Origin: an uncultured Clostridia bacterium | GTDB lineage: Bacteria > Bacillota > Clostridia > RGIG6154 | Reading direction: 5' to 3' | Assembly (NCBI GenBank): GCA_934457515.1 | Contig: CAKSHV010000026.1 | Location: forward strand, 1-10,033 | Length of the DNA: 10,033 nucleotides | In this document: positions 1 through 7,026 of the stretch, one piece after another | Layout: each line of letters opens with the position of its first letter | How positions within the stretch are numbered: the first letter of the stretch is position 1 | Notes under the pieces: generated by a model | What the model saw: the letters and a program-made list of their open reading frames with translations, nothing else | Database searches by the model: none | Told to the model about the DNA's origin: nothing | Translations under genes and position numbers: made by a program

Positions 1-1
1 C

Positions 2-1354
2 ATTAAAGGCGGCCTTTGGGAACAAAGCGGCAAGCTTACCCCTGCCGTTTTGGTGCCGGATGCAACTATGGGCGGTCTTTTGGTGATGGACGGAGACAAA
101 ACACATCTGATTGAAATGGATGTTGTTTTCCCCGTTCTGCACGGAAAATACGGAGAGGACGGAACAATTCAGGGGCTTTGCGATTTGGCGGGCTTGCCCT
201 GTGTCGGTCCAGACATGCTTTCCTCTGCCATGTGCATGGACAAAACCGTTGCAAAGGTGATGTTTCAATACCTGGAAATTCCGCAGGCACGCTGGGTTAC
301 GGTACATAGCTTTGAGCTTGACAAGGATATAGAAGGTGCGGTTGCACGCGTGGAAAGCGCGTTTCCCTACCCTGTGTTTGTAAAACCCGCCTGCGCGGGC
401 TCATCGGTCGGCATCGGCAAGGCAAAAAACAGAGAAATGCTTATCGAGGCACTGTTTACGGCAGCCGACCATGACGATAAAATTTTGGTTGAAGAATTTA
501 TTCCCGGTAAAGAGGTGGAGTGTGCGGTACTGGGCAACCGCGATTTAACCGTTTCGCACCCCGGTCAGATTATTTCCGCAAAAGAATTTTATGATTTCGA
601 GGCGAAATATGAAATTGCATCCACCATTCAGATTCCGGCGGATTTACCCGAAACGGTTACCGAAACCATTCGCAGCTATGCTGCAAAAATTTTCTTGGGA
701 TTCGGACTTTCGGGTCTTAGCCGCATTGACTTTTTCGTACACGAAAACGGGCAGGTTATGATAAACGAAGTCAATACACTTCCGGGCTTTACCGATATTT
801 CCATGTATCCGAAAATGATGGAAAACGACGGAATTCCGCAGCCCGAGCAGTTAGACCGCTTAATTGACCTTGCTGTTGAAAAGTTTGTGGGTAGTGACGA
901 TGAAGACGACAGCGCATCTTTTGAGGGCGATATTCACGTCTGCCTTTCGCAAAGCGACAACGCGGGCGACGAAAGCCGCGAAGAATACACTGTTCCCTGC
1001 AGCTATGTGTACGACGGCGAGGCGGCAGTCGTGTCCTATTTTGAGCCCGAAACGGAAGAAGGCACACGGCCTGTTCGCTGCAAAATCATGCTGGACAAAA
1101 GCAGCTGCACCATCATCCGCAGCGGCGAAATGCAGTCGGAATTCCGCTTTGAAAAAGGAAACACCGATTCTTATGAAATCAGTTACCAAACGCCGTACGG
1201 CGCAGTTCCGTTCACGGTACTGCCCCAAAAAGCCGAATTTTCGGCAAGAAACAAGGGGTGCACGGCAAACCTTTCTTACGCGCTTGAACACAAGGGCGAG
1301 CCGACAATTAAAAATACCATTCAATTTGAGGTTACATCATGCGAAAAAGAATAA
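2..1354 (+). CDS. ddl: D-alanine--D-alanine ligase with C-terminal DUF1934 (YwiB-like) domain, 5' partial
   Basis: ATP-grasp ligase that joins two D-alanines in the cytoplasm for peptidoglycan precursors. The frame is open to the window edge, so the start is missing. I estimate 50-60 residues are lost, including the N-terminal Gly-rich start of the family. Numbering visible residues from base 2: FPVLHGKYGEDGTIQG, the MDK lysine (K81), KPACAGSSVG (K128, S134), EEFIPGKEVE (E164, E171), YDFEAKY (Y203), RIDFF (D243) and NEVNTLPGF (E256, N258). These match the E. coli DdlB ATP, Mg and substrate residues, and the retained omega-loop tyrosine argues for D-Ala-D-Ala rather than D-Ala-D-Lac. The ligase ends near residue 297. 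An acidic linker (298-310) leads to about 140 residues resembling the stand-alone DUF1934 protein YwiB, including IIRSGEMQSEFRFEKG and YQTPYGAVPF. The fusion is in one uninterrupted frame. The function of DUF1934 is unknown to me. The C-terminal 16 nt overlap the next gene. Confidence 0.93.
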   Translation: MKGGLWEQSGKLTPAVLVPDATMGGLLVMDGDKTHLIEMDVVFPVLHGKYGEDGTIQGLCDLAGLPCVGPDMLSSAMCMDKTVAKVMFQYLEIPQARWVTVHSFELDKDIEGAVARVESAFPYPVFVKPACAGSSVGIGKAKNREMLIEALFTAADHDDKILVEEFIPGKEVECAVLGNRDLTVSHPGQIISAKEFYDFEAKYEIASTIQIPADLPETVTETIRSYAAKIFLGFGLSGLSRIDFFVHENGQVMINEVNTLPGFTDISMYPKMMENDGIPQPEQLDRLIDLAVEKFVGSDDEDDSASFEGDIHVCLSQSDNAGDESREEYTVPCSYVYDGEAAVVSYFEPETEEGTRPVRCKIMLDKSSCTIIRSGEMQSEFRFEKGNTDSYEISYQTPYGAVPFTVLPQKAEFSARNKGCTANLSYALEHKGEPTIKNTIQFEVTSCEKE

Positions 1355-2685
1355 CAGCGGCTTTTCTTTCGCTTTTGCTTGCATTTCCCATCCCCGCTTT
1401 TGCGGACGGAGAGCAGGCGGCAAAGGAATCAAACAGCCGTTTTGCGGAAAGGGCTAATGCCCTTTCGTTTGCGGACATGCTGCATCTTCCTGTCAATCAC
1501 TGGAGCAAGCCTGCGGTTTACACCATGGCGGCACTTGGCGTTATAAAAGGGTCGGACGGGAATTTTTACCCCACCGGCACCGCGACCAGAAGTGAAACTT
1601 TGGCGGTTTTAATGCGTGCGGCGGGGCTGGAGGAAACCGCTTCCCTTGCGCAGAAAAACATGCAGCAAAACCGAGAGAATAACCCTTATAAATACAGCCA
1701 AACAGACGTTTGGGCGGACGGATATATCCGCCTTGCGATTGACTACGGCATTATAACCATCGACCAGTACAATTCTGCCATGGCAGTTGAATACGACCAT
1801 GTGCCGTCCTCCCGCCTTTTTGAAAAAAGCGGTGCGGTCACGCGGTCAGAGGCCGCCGAATGGTTTGTGCGCCTGCTTTCTCTTCCGCTTGCGGAAAGGG
1901 TTAACAGCATTACCGACTATGCGGATTTCAGCGAAATTCCGCAGGACAAGCAGCTGTATATCGAAACGGCAGTCCGGGCGGGCATTATAAAAGGCTACGG
2001 CGAAAAATTGGAATTGGGGCGCACGATAAGCCGTCAGGAACTGGCGCAAATGCTGTATAACGCGCGCGAAACGGTGTGTGAAAAAATCGGCGTTACCGTT
2101 ACAAAAGACGAAATTGCCGACACATTTACCGACACGGTTTCGGCAACCGATTCGGAAATGGTGAACAAAACCGAGCTAAAACTGAAAAGCGGCATGCGCC
2201 TTTTGTGCACCAGAACCTATCTGCTGTCCGGCGCTGCAGTAAATTACGATGCATTCGTTGCAACCGATACCGACATTTTAACCATGAAAGAGGGACAGGC
2301 CCTCTCGGGCGTAAACGTCCTTTCCCGCGGGGATGAGGCTGAGTTTTACTCCGATAAAAGCGGCACTATCTTTTACATTCTCTGCACCGACAAATCGGCA
2401 CAGCAAACCGAAGAAGTGCTTGACGAAAGCTATGAAGACTGTGCTCCGCAAAGCGGAAAGCTGTACGTAATAGATGAAAAGAACAACCTTTTGGTTCTTG
2501 AAAAAGATGGAAATTTTATTGAAATCCCCTATTTAAGCAGCTTAAAAGCGTATTACCGCAATGAGGAAATTCCGATAAGTGCGCTTACCGAATCTTATTT
2601 GGATTCTGACTGCATTGTGTTTACGGTAAAGAAAAAATCCGGCACGCAAATGCGCGCCTATCGCATGCAGATTATAAATCAGTAA
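1339..2685 (+). CDS. Secreted S-layer homology (SLH) domain protein
   Basis: Predicted exported wall-associated protein of 448 residues. Residues 1-22 form a signal peptide (RKR, then a hydrophobic stretch, with likely cleavage after AFA). Three SLH-like modules follow, at about 43-97 (FADMLHLPVNHWSKPAVYTM, then GVIKGSDGNFYPTGTATRSE), 121-181 (TDVWADGYIRLAIDYGII, then AVTRSEAAEWFVRLL) and 191-243 (ITDYADFSEI, then GIIKGYGEKLELGRTISRQE). SLH triplets usually bind pyruvylated secondary wall polymers, which would anchor the protein at the surface. Residues 250-448 are a polar region I do not recognise. The start overlaps the ligase gene by 16 nt, with a TGAGG motif at 1327-1331 seven bases before the ATG, so translation is probably coupled. 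A secreted protease gene follows after 30 nt. The SLH assignment is good; the function of the C-terminal half is unknown. Confidence 0.88.
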   Translation: MRKRITAAFLSLLLAFPIPAFADGEQAAKESNSRFAERANALSFADMLHLPVNHWSKPAVYTMAALGVIKGSDGNFYPTGTATRSETLAVLMRAAGLEETASLAQKNMQQNRENNPYKYSQTDVWADGYIRLAIDYGIITIDQYNSAMAVEYDHVPSSRLFEKSGAVTRSEAAEWFVRLLSLPLAERVNSITDYADFSEIPQDKQLYIETAVRAGIIKGYGEKLELGRTISRQELAQMLYNARETVCEKIGVTVTKDEIADTFTDTVSATDSEMVNKTELKLKSGMRLLCTRTYLLSGAAVNYDAFVATDTDILTMKEGQALSGVNVLSRGDEAEFYSDKSGTIFYILCTDKSAQQTEEVLDESYEDCAPQSGKLYVIDEKNNLLVLEKDGNFIEIPYLSSLKAYYRNEEIPISALTESYLDSDCIVFTVKKKSGTQMRAYRMQIINQ

Positions 2686-2702
2686 TTATCTTTTTGACTG
2701 AA

Positions 2703-2707
2703 AGGAG
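2703..2707 (+). promoter_or_regulatory. Ribosome binding site of the S41 protease gene
   Basis: AGGAG lies eight bases before the ATG at 2716, inside the 30-nt gap after the SLH gene. It fixes the start of the protease and implies independent re-initiation rather than stop-start coupling. Confidence 0.7.
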
Positions 2708-2715
2708 AAAACAAC

Positions 2716-4176
2716 ATGTTCAAAAAAAAGTGGATGTCCCGATTTTTAAGCTTAGGTCTTGCCTTTTCGCTGCTTTTCTGCCCCGCCGTCCGCGCGGCGG
2801 AAGATGCCGAGGTGCAAACGCCCGAAAGCTATACCGTTATTAAAGCGCTTCGCAACTATATTCACCGCTACTATCAGTTTGACGTGACCGATGAAGAGCT
2901 GTTAGACGCGCTGATTAAAGAAATTTTATTAAAGGACGACAGTGCGGAAAGTTTTAAATTTGTTGCCGACGCGCTCACAAGCGCGCTTGACAAGCACAGC
3001 ATGTATTTCACACCTGCCGAAACCGAAAAATTCACCGAGGACGTATCTGCCGAATTTGCGGGCGTTGGTATATCACTTGTCAACATCGACGGTTACTGCA
3101 CCGTTATGAGCATTCTGCCGAACACCGCGGCGGTTGGTTCGGGACTGGTTCCGGGCGACAAAATCATTGCAGTCAACGGCGAAAATGTTGTAAATACAGA
3201 TGTGGATTTAATCGTCAAAAAGGTGCGCGGTGCAGAGGGAACGGCTGTTACTCTAACCATTCTTTCGGAAAACGGAAACACGTGGGACGTAACGCTTACG
3301 CGCAGCACGGTGGTAACCCCCTCGGCTGACTACAAATTAAACTCTGCCAAAGACACGGCATATGTTGTCATTTCCCAGTTCGGCGCGGATACCGCCGTGC
3401 AGTTTGACGGCATTTTGCACGAAGTAAAAGACTTGGGCATTAAAAAAATGATTATCGACCTTCGCAACAACACAGGCGGCTTTACCGACCAGGCTTATAA
3501 AATGGCAACCGAATTTTTGAAAGACGGAACGGTTGTATATCAGGAAAGTTCCCGCTCCAGCGGACTTACACACGAATACACCAGCCGTAATCCCGCCCCC
3601 GATACCGAAATGCAACTTGTTATTTTGGTAAACGACTACACCGCCTCTGCCTCGGAGATTTTCACCGGTGCGATGAAAGATAACGGCAGAGCAACCGTCA
3701 TCGGCATTAAAACCTTTGGAAAAGGCACGGTGCAGACCGTGACGGGCATGGGAAATTACGGCAGCATTAAGCTGACCATTGCTGAATTTATGTCGCCCTC
3801 GGGTGCAACCATAAACGGCGTGGGCATCACACCCGATATCTGCGTGGAAAACACTACCCGCCCGGTTGAGGACAGTGATTTACTGCCGCTGTCGCTGTCA
3901 GTTAAATACCAAATCGGCGACAATAATAAAGAAGTTTGCGCGATTAAACAGCGCCTTTCGTATTTGGGGCTTTACAGCGGCGATGTAGATTCGCCTGTGT
4001 TTGACAAAGACACAGACCTTGCAATCCGCCGTTTCCAGCAGTATTCGGGGCTTTACCCCTACGGCGTTGCGGACATCAACACCCAGCTTACGCTGCAAAC
4101 CGAAGTGAAAAACGGCGAGCTTGTTATGGACAATCAGCTTACCCGTGCATATCAGGAACTCGGCACGGTTGAATAA
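2716..4176 (+). CDS. S41 C-terminal processing peptidase (CtpA/CtpB type) with PDZ and peptidoglycan-binding domains
   Basis: Secreted serine protease of 486 residues that should trim or degrade exported proteins from their C-termini. It has a signal peptide at 1-27 (KKK, hydrophobic core, cleavage near VRA), a helical N-terminal region at about 38-110, and a PDZ domain at about 114-197 (GLVPGDKIIAVNGENV). The S41 core runs from about 205 to 380, with MIIDLRNNTGG near 245-255 and VNDYTASASEIFTGA. The Ser-Lys-Gln catalytic set is S311, K336 (FGKG) and Q340. Its 25- and 4-residue spacing equals that of CtpB. A peptidoglycan-binding domain at about 398-462 (VCAIKQRLSYLGLYSGDVD, then DLAIRRFQQYSGL) should hold the enzyme at the wall. 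The cysteine at 22 is not in a proper lipobox. Its position after an SLH protein suggests a role in envelope protein processing; the substrate is unknown. Confidence 0.94.
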   Translation: MFKKKWMSRFLSLGLAFSLLFCPAVRAAEDAEVQTPESYTVIKALRNYIHRYYQFDVTDEELLDALIKEILLKDDSAESFKFVADALTSALDKHSMYFTPAETEKFTEDVSAEFAGVGISLVNIDGYCTVMSILPNTAAVGSGLVPGDKIIAVNGENVVNTDVDLIVKKVRGAEGTAVTLTILSENGNTWDVTLTRSTVVTPSADYKLNSAKDTAYVVISQFGADTAVQFDGILHEVKDLGIKKMIIDLRNNTGGFTDQAYKMATEFLKDGTVVYQESSRSSGLTHEYTSRNPAPDTEMQLVILVNDYTASASEIFTGAMKDNGRATVIGIKTFGKGTVQTVTGMGNYGSIKLTIAEFMSPSGATINGVGITPDICVENTTRPVEDSDLLPLSLSVKYQIGDNNKEVCAIKQRLSYLGLYSGDVDSPVFDKDTDLAIRRFQQYSGLYPYGVADINTQLTLQTEVKNGELVMDNQLTRAYQELGTVE

Positions 4177-4194
4177 CAAAAAGGCAGAAAAGCT

Positions 4195-4435
4195 ACGACT
4201 TGCGAAGAACAGAAAAATGCCGACCGATTCACCGGTTTTGCCGATGTGTATGACAGCGCACGACCGAGCGTTCCGCTCTACCCTGTTCAAATGGTTGTAA
4301 ATTATTTAGGCAAAACACCCGACAGGGTTGTGGATTTAGGATATTGATGATTTTTGTGCTAAGGAATGCGAGCTGCTTGGTGATAAAACCTACAGCGCCG
4401 GATTCTGCTATCGCATGCGAATCGGCGTAAAATAG
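4195..4435 (+). pseudogene. Class I SAM-dependent methyltransferase remnant with large internal deletion
   Basis: The gap between the protease and manA holds two ends of a methyltransferase gene. Frame 1 (to the stop at 4345-4347) reads ADRFTGFADVYDSARPSVPL and continues to PDRVVDLGY. This is the usual start of a small class I methyltransferase up to the first half of SAM motif I (DLGCGTG), which is cut after DLG. From about 4343 a different frame reads DDFCAKECELLGDKTYSAGF then CYRMRIGVK and a stop at 4433-4435, which resembles the C-terminal end of the same family. Most of the catalytic domain is therefore missing and the two parts are out of frame. No ATG, GTG or TTG stands in frame before the first part; ACG at 4195 may be a decayed ATG. 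Family membership is inferred by eye. The gene cannot encode a working enzyme. Confidence 0.7.
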
Positions 4436-4454
4436 AAAAAGGACTGAAAAACAA

Positions 4455-5291
4455 ATGAAACCGTTTAAATTAACCCCCTATTTTAAAGAAACGATCTGGG
4501 GCGGAAACAAATTAAAAACCATGTTTAACAAGCCCATTCCGAACGACAAAATCGGCGAAAGCTGGGAGATTTCCACCCGTCCGGAGGGCGTAAGCTATGT
4601 AAATTCCGTTCCGTTCGACCGCTTTTTTGCAGAACACAAAGAAGAAATTATGGGAAATGGGTTCAAAGGAGATTTCCCTTTGCTCGTTAAACTGATTGAC
4701 GCAAACGACCGCCTTTCGGTTCAGGTGCACCCATCGGACGAAAACAGCAAAACCGAGATGTGGTATATTTTAGCCGCTGAGGAAAACGCCCGGCTGATTG
4801 CGGGTTTTAAAGAGGATATGGACAAAGAAACCCTTAAAAAAAGCGCGGAAAACGGCACATTGGAACAGTATATGAACTTTGTTCCCGTGCACGCAGGCGA
4901 CAGTTTTTTTATTCCCGCGGGGCTGGTGCACGCCATCGGCAAGGGTATTGTGATTTTGGAAATTCAGCAAAATTCGGACACGACCTATCGGCTGTATGAC
5001 TATAATCGCGGCAGAGAAATCCATGTAGAAAAAGCAGTTGCGTGTGCCAACCTTTCCAAATATAAACCGCACGCGTTCCCAAAAAACTGCCTTGCGGCGT
5101 GTGAATTTTTTAAGGTATACAAAGGAAATGCACCCCTTTCTCTTTCGGGTTTTGCCATTGTGTTTGCCGAAAGCGGAAAGGTATGCGTCGGCGATGTGGT
5201 TGCCGAAAAAGGTGAATTTGTAATCATTCCCGCGTCTGCGGGTAAAACCGATGTAAGCGGGGACGGTGAAATTGTGTATGTCACGCTGTAA
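4455..5291 (+). CDS. manA: Mannose-6-phosphate isomerase, class I (zinc cupin type), compact form
   Basis: Cytoplasmic zinc enzyme that interconverts mannose 6-phosphate and fructose 6-phosphate, linking glycolysis to mannose use and GDP-mannose supply. Visible motifs are PYFKETIWGG (9-18), KIGESWEIS (32-40), RLSVQVHPSDEN (86-97), KTEMWYIL (99-106), PAGLVHAIG (154-162) and QQNSDTTYRLYDYNR (171-185). The zinc ligands would be Q90, H92, E101 and H159, with R179 as the active-site arginine. At 278 residues it is shorter than most ManA proteins (about 300-320 in Bacillus forms), partly because the loop between H92 and E101 is reduced to eight residues. All key residues remain, so I expect activity. 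AAAGGA at 4438-4443 precedes the ATG by 11 nt, just past the methyltransferase remnant. The next gene overlaps its end by 14 nt. Confidence 0.94.
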   Translation: MKPFKLTPYFKETIWGGNKLKTMFNKPIPNDKIGESWEISTRPEGVSYVNSVPFDRFFAEHKEEIMGNGFKGDFPLLVKLIDANDRLSVQVHPSDENSKTEMWYILAAEENARLIAGFKEDMDKETLKKSAENGTLEQYMNFVPVHAGDSFFIPAGLVHAIGKGIVILEIQQNSDTTYRLYDYNRGREIHVEKAVACANLSKYKPHAFPKNCLAACEFFKVYKGNAPLSLSGFAIVFAESGKVCVGDVVAEKGEFVIIPASAGKTDVSGDGEIVYVTL

Positions 5292-5997
5292 AACAGCAGT
5301 TGTAACAGGGGCAAGTGGCGGAATCGGGTCTGCCATTGCGCTGCGCCTTGCTAAAAATGCGGACTTTAAGCACATTGTTTTGTGCTGCAACAAAACCTAT
5401 CCCACCGAGCTGGAAAAAGAAATTTTAAGTCTGGGCGTTCAGTGCACGGTTTTTCGCGGCGAATTCGGGCTTGGAACAGCAGAAAAAGAGTTGATGGACT
5501 CCCTTTGCCAATTAGACCTTTTGGTTAACTGCGCGGGAATTTCGGTGTTTGGGCTGGTTAGTCAAACAAGCGATGAAGAATACCGCCGCATTATGCAAGC
5601 GGATTTGGATTCGGTGTTTTATTTAATGAAACACGCCTCTTCCCTGTTGCTTCGGTCAAAGGGCAGCGTGGTTAACATATCCTCGGTGTGGGGCGTTTGC
5701 GGCGCCTCGTGCGAAAGTGTGTATTCTGCTGCAAAGGCGGGCATTATCGGCTTTACCAAGGCATGGGCAAAGGAATATGCGCCCATGGGCATTCGCGTAA
5801 ATGCCATTGCGCCTGGCGTTATTGACACCAATATGATGGCAAACTTTTCGGAAGAGGAAAGGAAGGACATTGTAGATGAAATCCCGCTCGGACGCATGGG
5901 AACGGGCGATGATATTGCAAGCGGCGTTGAATTTTTATATGAGTGCAGCTATATTACAGGGCAAACCCTTGTGATAGACGGCGGGTATATCGGTTAA
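5278..5997 (+). CDS. SDR family oxidoreductase, FabG-like; possible YmfI-type EF-P 5-aminopentanone reductase
   Basis: NAD(P)-dependent short-chain dehydrogenase of 239 residues. It has the nucleotide-binding TGASGGIG (10-17), LVNCAGIS, the catalytic set S136, Y149 and K153 (NISSVWG, YSAAK), IAPGVIDTNMM, and a C-terminal GQTLVIDGGYIG. The S-Y-K spacing equals that of E. coli FabG. The NISSVWGVCGASCE stretch followed by YSAAKAG reminds me of the clostridial YmfI group, which reduces the 5-aminopentanone group on elongation factor P. A FabG role in fatty acid synthesis or a sugar substrate cannot be excluded, and no efp or fab gene is nearby. I chose ATG 5278 because GGTGAA at 5265-5270 is well spaced before it. 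An in-frame GTG at 5266 would add four residues. It overlaps manA by 14 nt, so the two are probably co-translated. Confidence 0.88.
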   Translation: MSRCKTAVVTGASGGIGSAIALRLAKNADFKHIVLCCNKTYPTELEKEILSLGVQCTVFRGEFGLGTAEKELMDSLCQLDLLVNCAGISVFGLVSQTSDEEYRRIMQADLDSVFYLMKHASSLLLRSKGSVVNISSVWGVCGASCESVYSAAKAGIIGFTKAWAKEYAPMGIRVNAIAPGVIDTNMMANFSEEERKDIVDEIPLGRMGTGDDIASGVEFLYECSYITGQTLVIDGGYIG

Positions 5998-6003
5998 TTA
6001 ATT

Positions 6004-6043
6004 AAAAACAGGCGGTGAGGAAATCTTCTCACCGCCTGTTTTT
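6004..6043. terminator. Bidirectional intrinsic terminator between convergent genes
   Basis: A perfect 16-bp inverted repeat (6004-6019 pairing with 6028-6043) encloses an 8-nt loop. The core is GGCGGTGAG/CTCACCGCC, flanked by A5 on the left and T5 on the right. It therefore gives a GC-rich stem with a U tract in either direction. It lies 6 nt after the SDR stop and would also stop transcription coming leftward from uxuB. Confidence 0.92.
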
Positions 6044-6073
6044 GCGCGTGCAAAGCGTTCGCAAAAACATATA

Positions 6074-6159
6074 GCGGGCGCGCGCCGTGCGCCCGCGGAG
6101 TTCCGCCGCGCGGCATGTGCGGCGGAAAATTTTCGGGCGGCGCCGTAAGGTGCCGCCCG
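6074..6159. repeat. Array of three GC-rich hairpins in the convergent intergenic gap
   Basis: Three adjacent inverted repeats stand between the terminator and the uxuB stop. Hairpin 1 pairs 6074-6081 with 6089-6096 (8 bp). Hairpin 2 pairs 6101-6109 with 6119-6127 (9 bp, extendable to 11 with one G-U). Hairpin 3 pairs 6134-6144 with 6149-6159 (11 bp including one G-U, GTAA loop). The region is far richer in G+C than its surroundings and has no credible ORF. The G-U pairs in hairpins 2 and 3 form only in + strand RNA and would be C-A mismatches in the other strand. It may be a dispersed palindromic repeat or a structured 3' RNA; I cannot tell which. Confidence 0.75.
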
Positions 6160-6180
6160 TTCGCTTTATTCATTTCATCA

Positions 6181-7023
6181 TCAAACGCCCGAATACGCCG
6201 AAAAACCGCCGTCAATCGGCAAAACAATGCCGTTTACGAAAGACGAAGCCTTGTTGTCCGCAAGATACAAAAGACCGCCTATTAACTCATCCGGCGTGCC
6301 GAATCTGCCCATCGGCGTCTGCGATATAATCTTGTTGCTGCGCGCCGTATAGTTGCCCTGCTCGTCAAACAGCAGCGCGTGATTTTGCGCCGTTGCAAAG
6401 AATCCGGGTGCAATCGCGTTCACACGAATGCCTACCTTTGAAAAATGCACCGCAAGCCACTGCGTAAAATTCGAAACCGCCGCTTTCGCGCCGCTGTATG
6501 CAGGAATTTTCGTTAAAGGCGTGAACGCATTCATAGACGAAACGTTTAAAATCACGCCGCCTTCGCCCATGCCCTCTGCAAACACCTGCGTTGCAAGCAA
6601 AGTGCCCACAAAATTCAAATTAAAAACAAACTGAATTCCCTCGGGGTCTAAATCAAAAAAGGTCACAACGTCTGAATCCATAACGTCTTTCGGGTCAAAA
6701 TATTCGTGCGTTGTCGTGCCTTTCGGATTGTTTCCGCCCGCACCGTTTAGTAAAATGTCACACTTACCAAACGCTTTTTCAATCTGCCCGCGTGCTTCGG
6801 TCAAACTTTTCTTGTCCAAAACATTGGCGCTTGCCGCCATTGCCGTGCCGCCGTTTGCCGAAATTTCGTCTGCAACGCGTTTTGCAGCGTCTAAATTCAA
6901 ATCCACAACCGCAACGCGCGCGCCGCACTCTGCCAGCGCCTTGGAAAATGCCGCGCATAAAACGCCGCCTCCGCCCGTTACGACCGCTGTTTTTCCTTTT
7001 AAATCAACCTGAAACGGAACCAC
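6181..7023 (-). CDS. uxuB: D-mannonate oxidoreductase, SDR type (fructuronate reductase)
   Basis: Short-chain dehydrogenase of 280 residues that should interconvert D-fructuronate and D-mannonate with NAD(H) in glucuronate breakdown. It has TGGGGVLC (16-23, nucleotide binding), an aspartate after beta-2 (VVDLN, D41) that favours NAD(H), NGAGGNNPKGTTT (93-105), and the catalytic set S163, Y176 and K180 (NVSSMNAF, YSGAK). APGFFATAQN follows, with a C-terminal PIDGGFSAYSGV. The long insert around 105-130 and the GGGGVL motif are typical of the YjmF/UxuB-like SDR group rather than FabG. It begins with GTG only 3 nt after the uxuA stop, and its Shine-Dalgarno (AAAGGA) lies within the end of uxuA, so the genes are probably translationally coupled. 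Assignment rests on motif likeness plus the adjacent uxuA. Confidence 0.88.
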   Translation of the reverse strand: MVPFQVDLKGKTAVVTGGGGVLCAAFSKALAECGARVAVVDLNLDAAKRVADEISANGGTAMAASANVLDKKSLTEARGQIEKAFGKCDILLNGAGGNNPKGTTTHEYFDPKDVMDSDVVTFFDLDPEGIQFVFNLNFVGTLLATQVFAEGMGEGGVILNVSSMNAFTPLTKIPAYSGAKAAVSNFTQWLAVHFSKVGIRVNAIAPGFFATAQNHALLFDEQGNYTARSNKIISQTPMGRFGTPDELIGGLLYLADNKASSFVNGIVLPIDGGFSAYSGV

Positions 7024-7026
7024 AGG

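Noticed and set aside
50..55. TTG or GTG as the start of the D-Ala-D-Ala ligase
   Set aside because: The frame is open to base 2 and the upstream residues (KGGLWEQSGKL) fit the ligase family, so the gene simply runs off the window.
860..1324. Antisense reading frame of 154 codons opposite the DUF1934 part, and a 197-codon + frame at 864-1457
   Set aside because: Both are low-complexity, Arg/Ala-rich translations without family motifs, lying over a convincing gene in another frame.
4217..4300. Short ATG reading frame of 27 codons in the gap before manA
   Set aside because: It is out of frame with the recognisable methyltransferase residues, has no good ribosome site, and is explained as a shadow of the pseudogene.
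5266..5277. GTG start four codons upstream for the SDR gene
   Set aside because: The GGGGAC just before it is too close to serve as a ribosome site, while ATG 5278 has better spacing and a typical N-terminus. The GTG remains possible.
4770..5393. Antisense reading frame of 207 codons over manA and the SDR start
   Set aside because: It covers two well-supported genes on the other strand, has no recognisable motif, and has no promoter or ribosome site of its own.
6039..6067. Additional hairpin TTTTTGCG / CGCAAAAA
   Set aside because: It is only 8 bp, AT-rich, and shares the T tract of the stronger terminator, so it is probably incidental.
6042..6073. Possible promoter (TTGCGC, then CATATA) driving the three-hairpin region
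   Set aside because: The spacing of 20 bp and poor -10 match are too weak to call.
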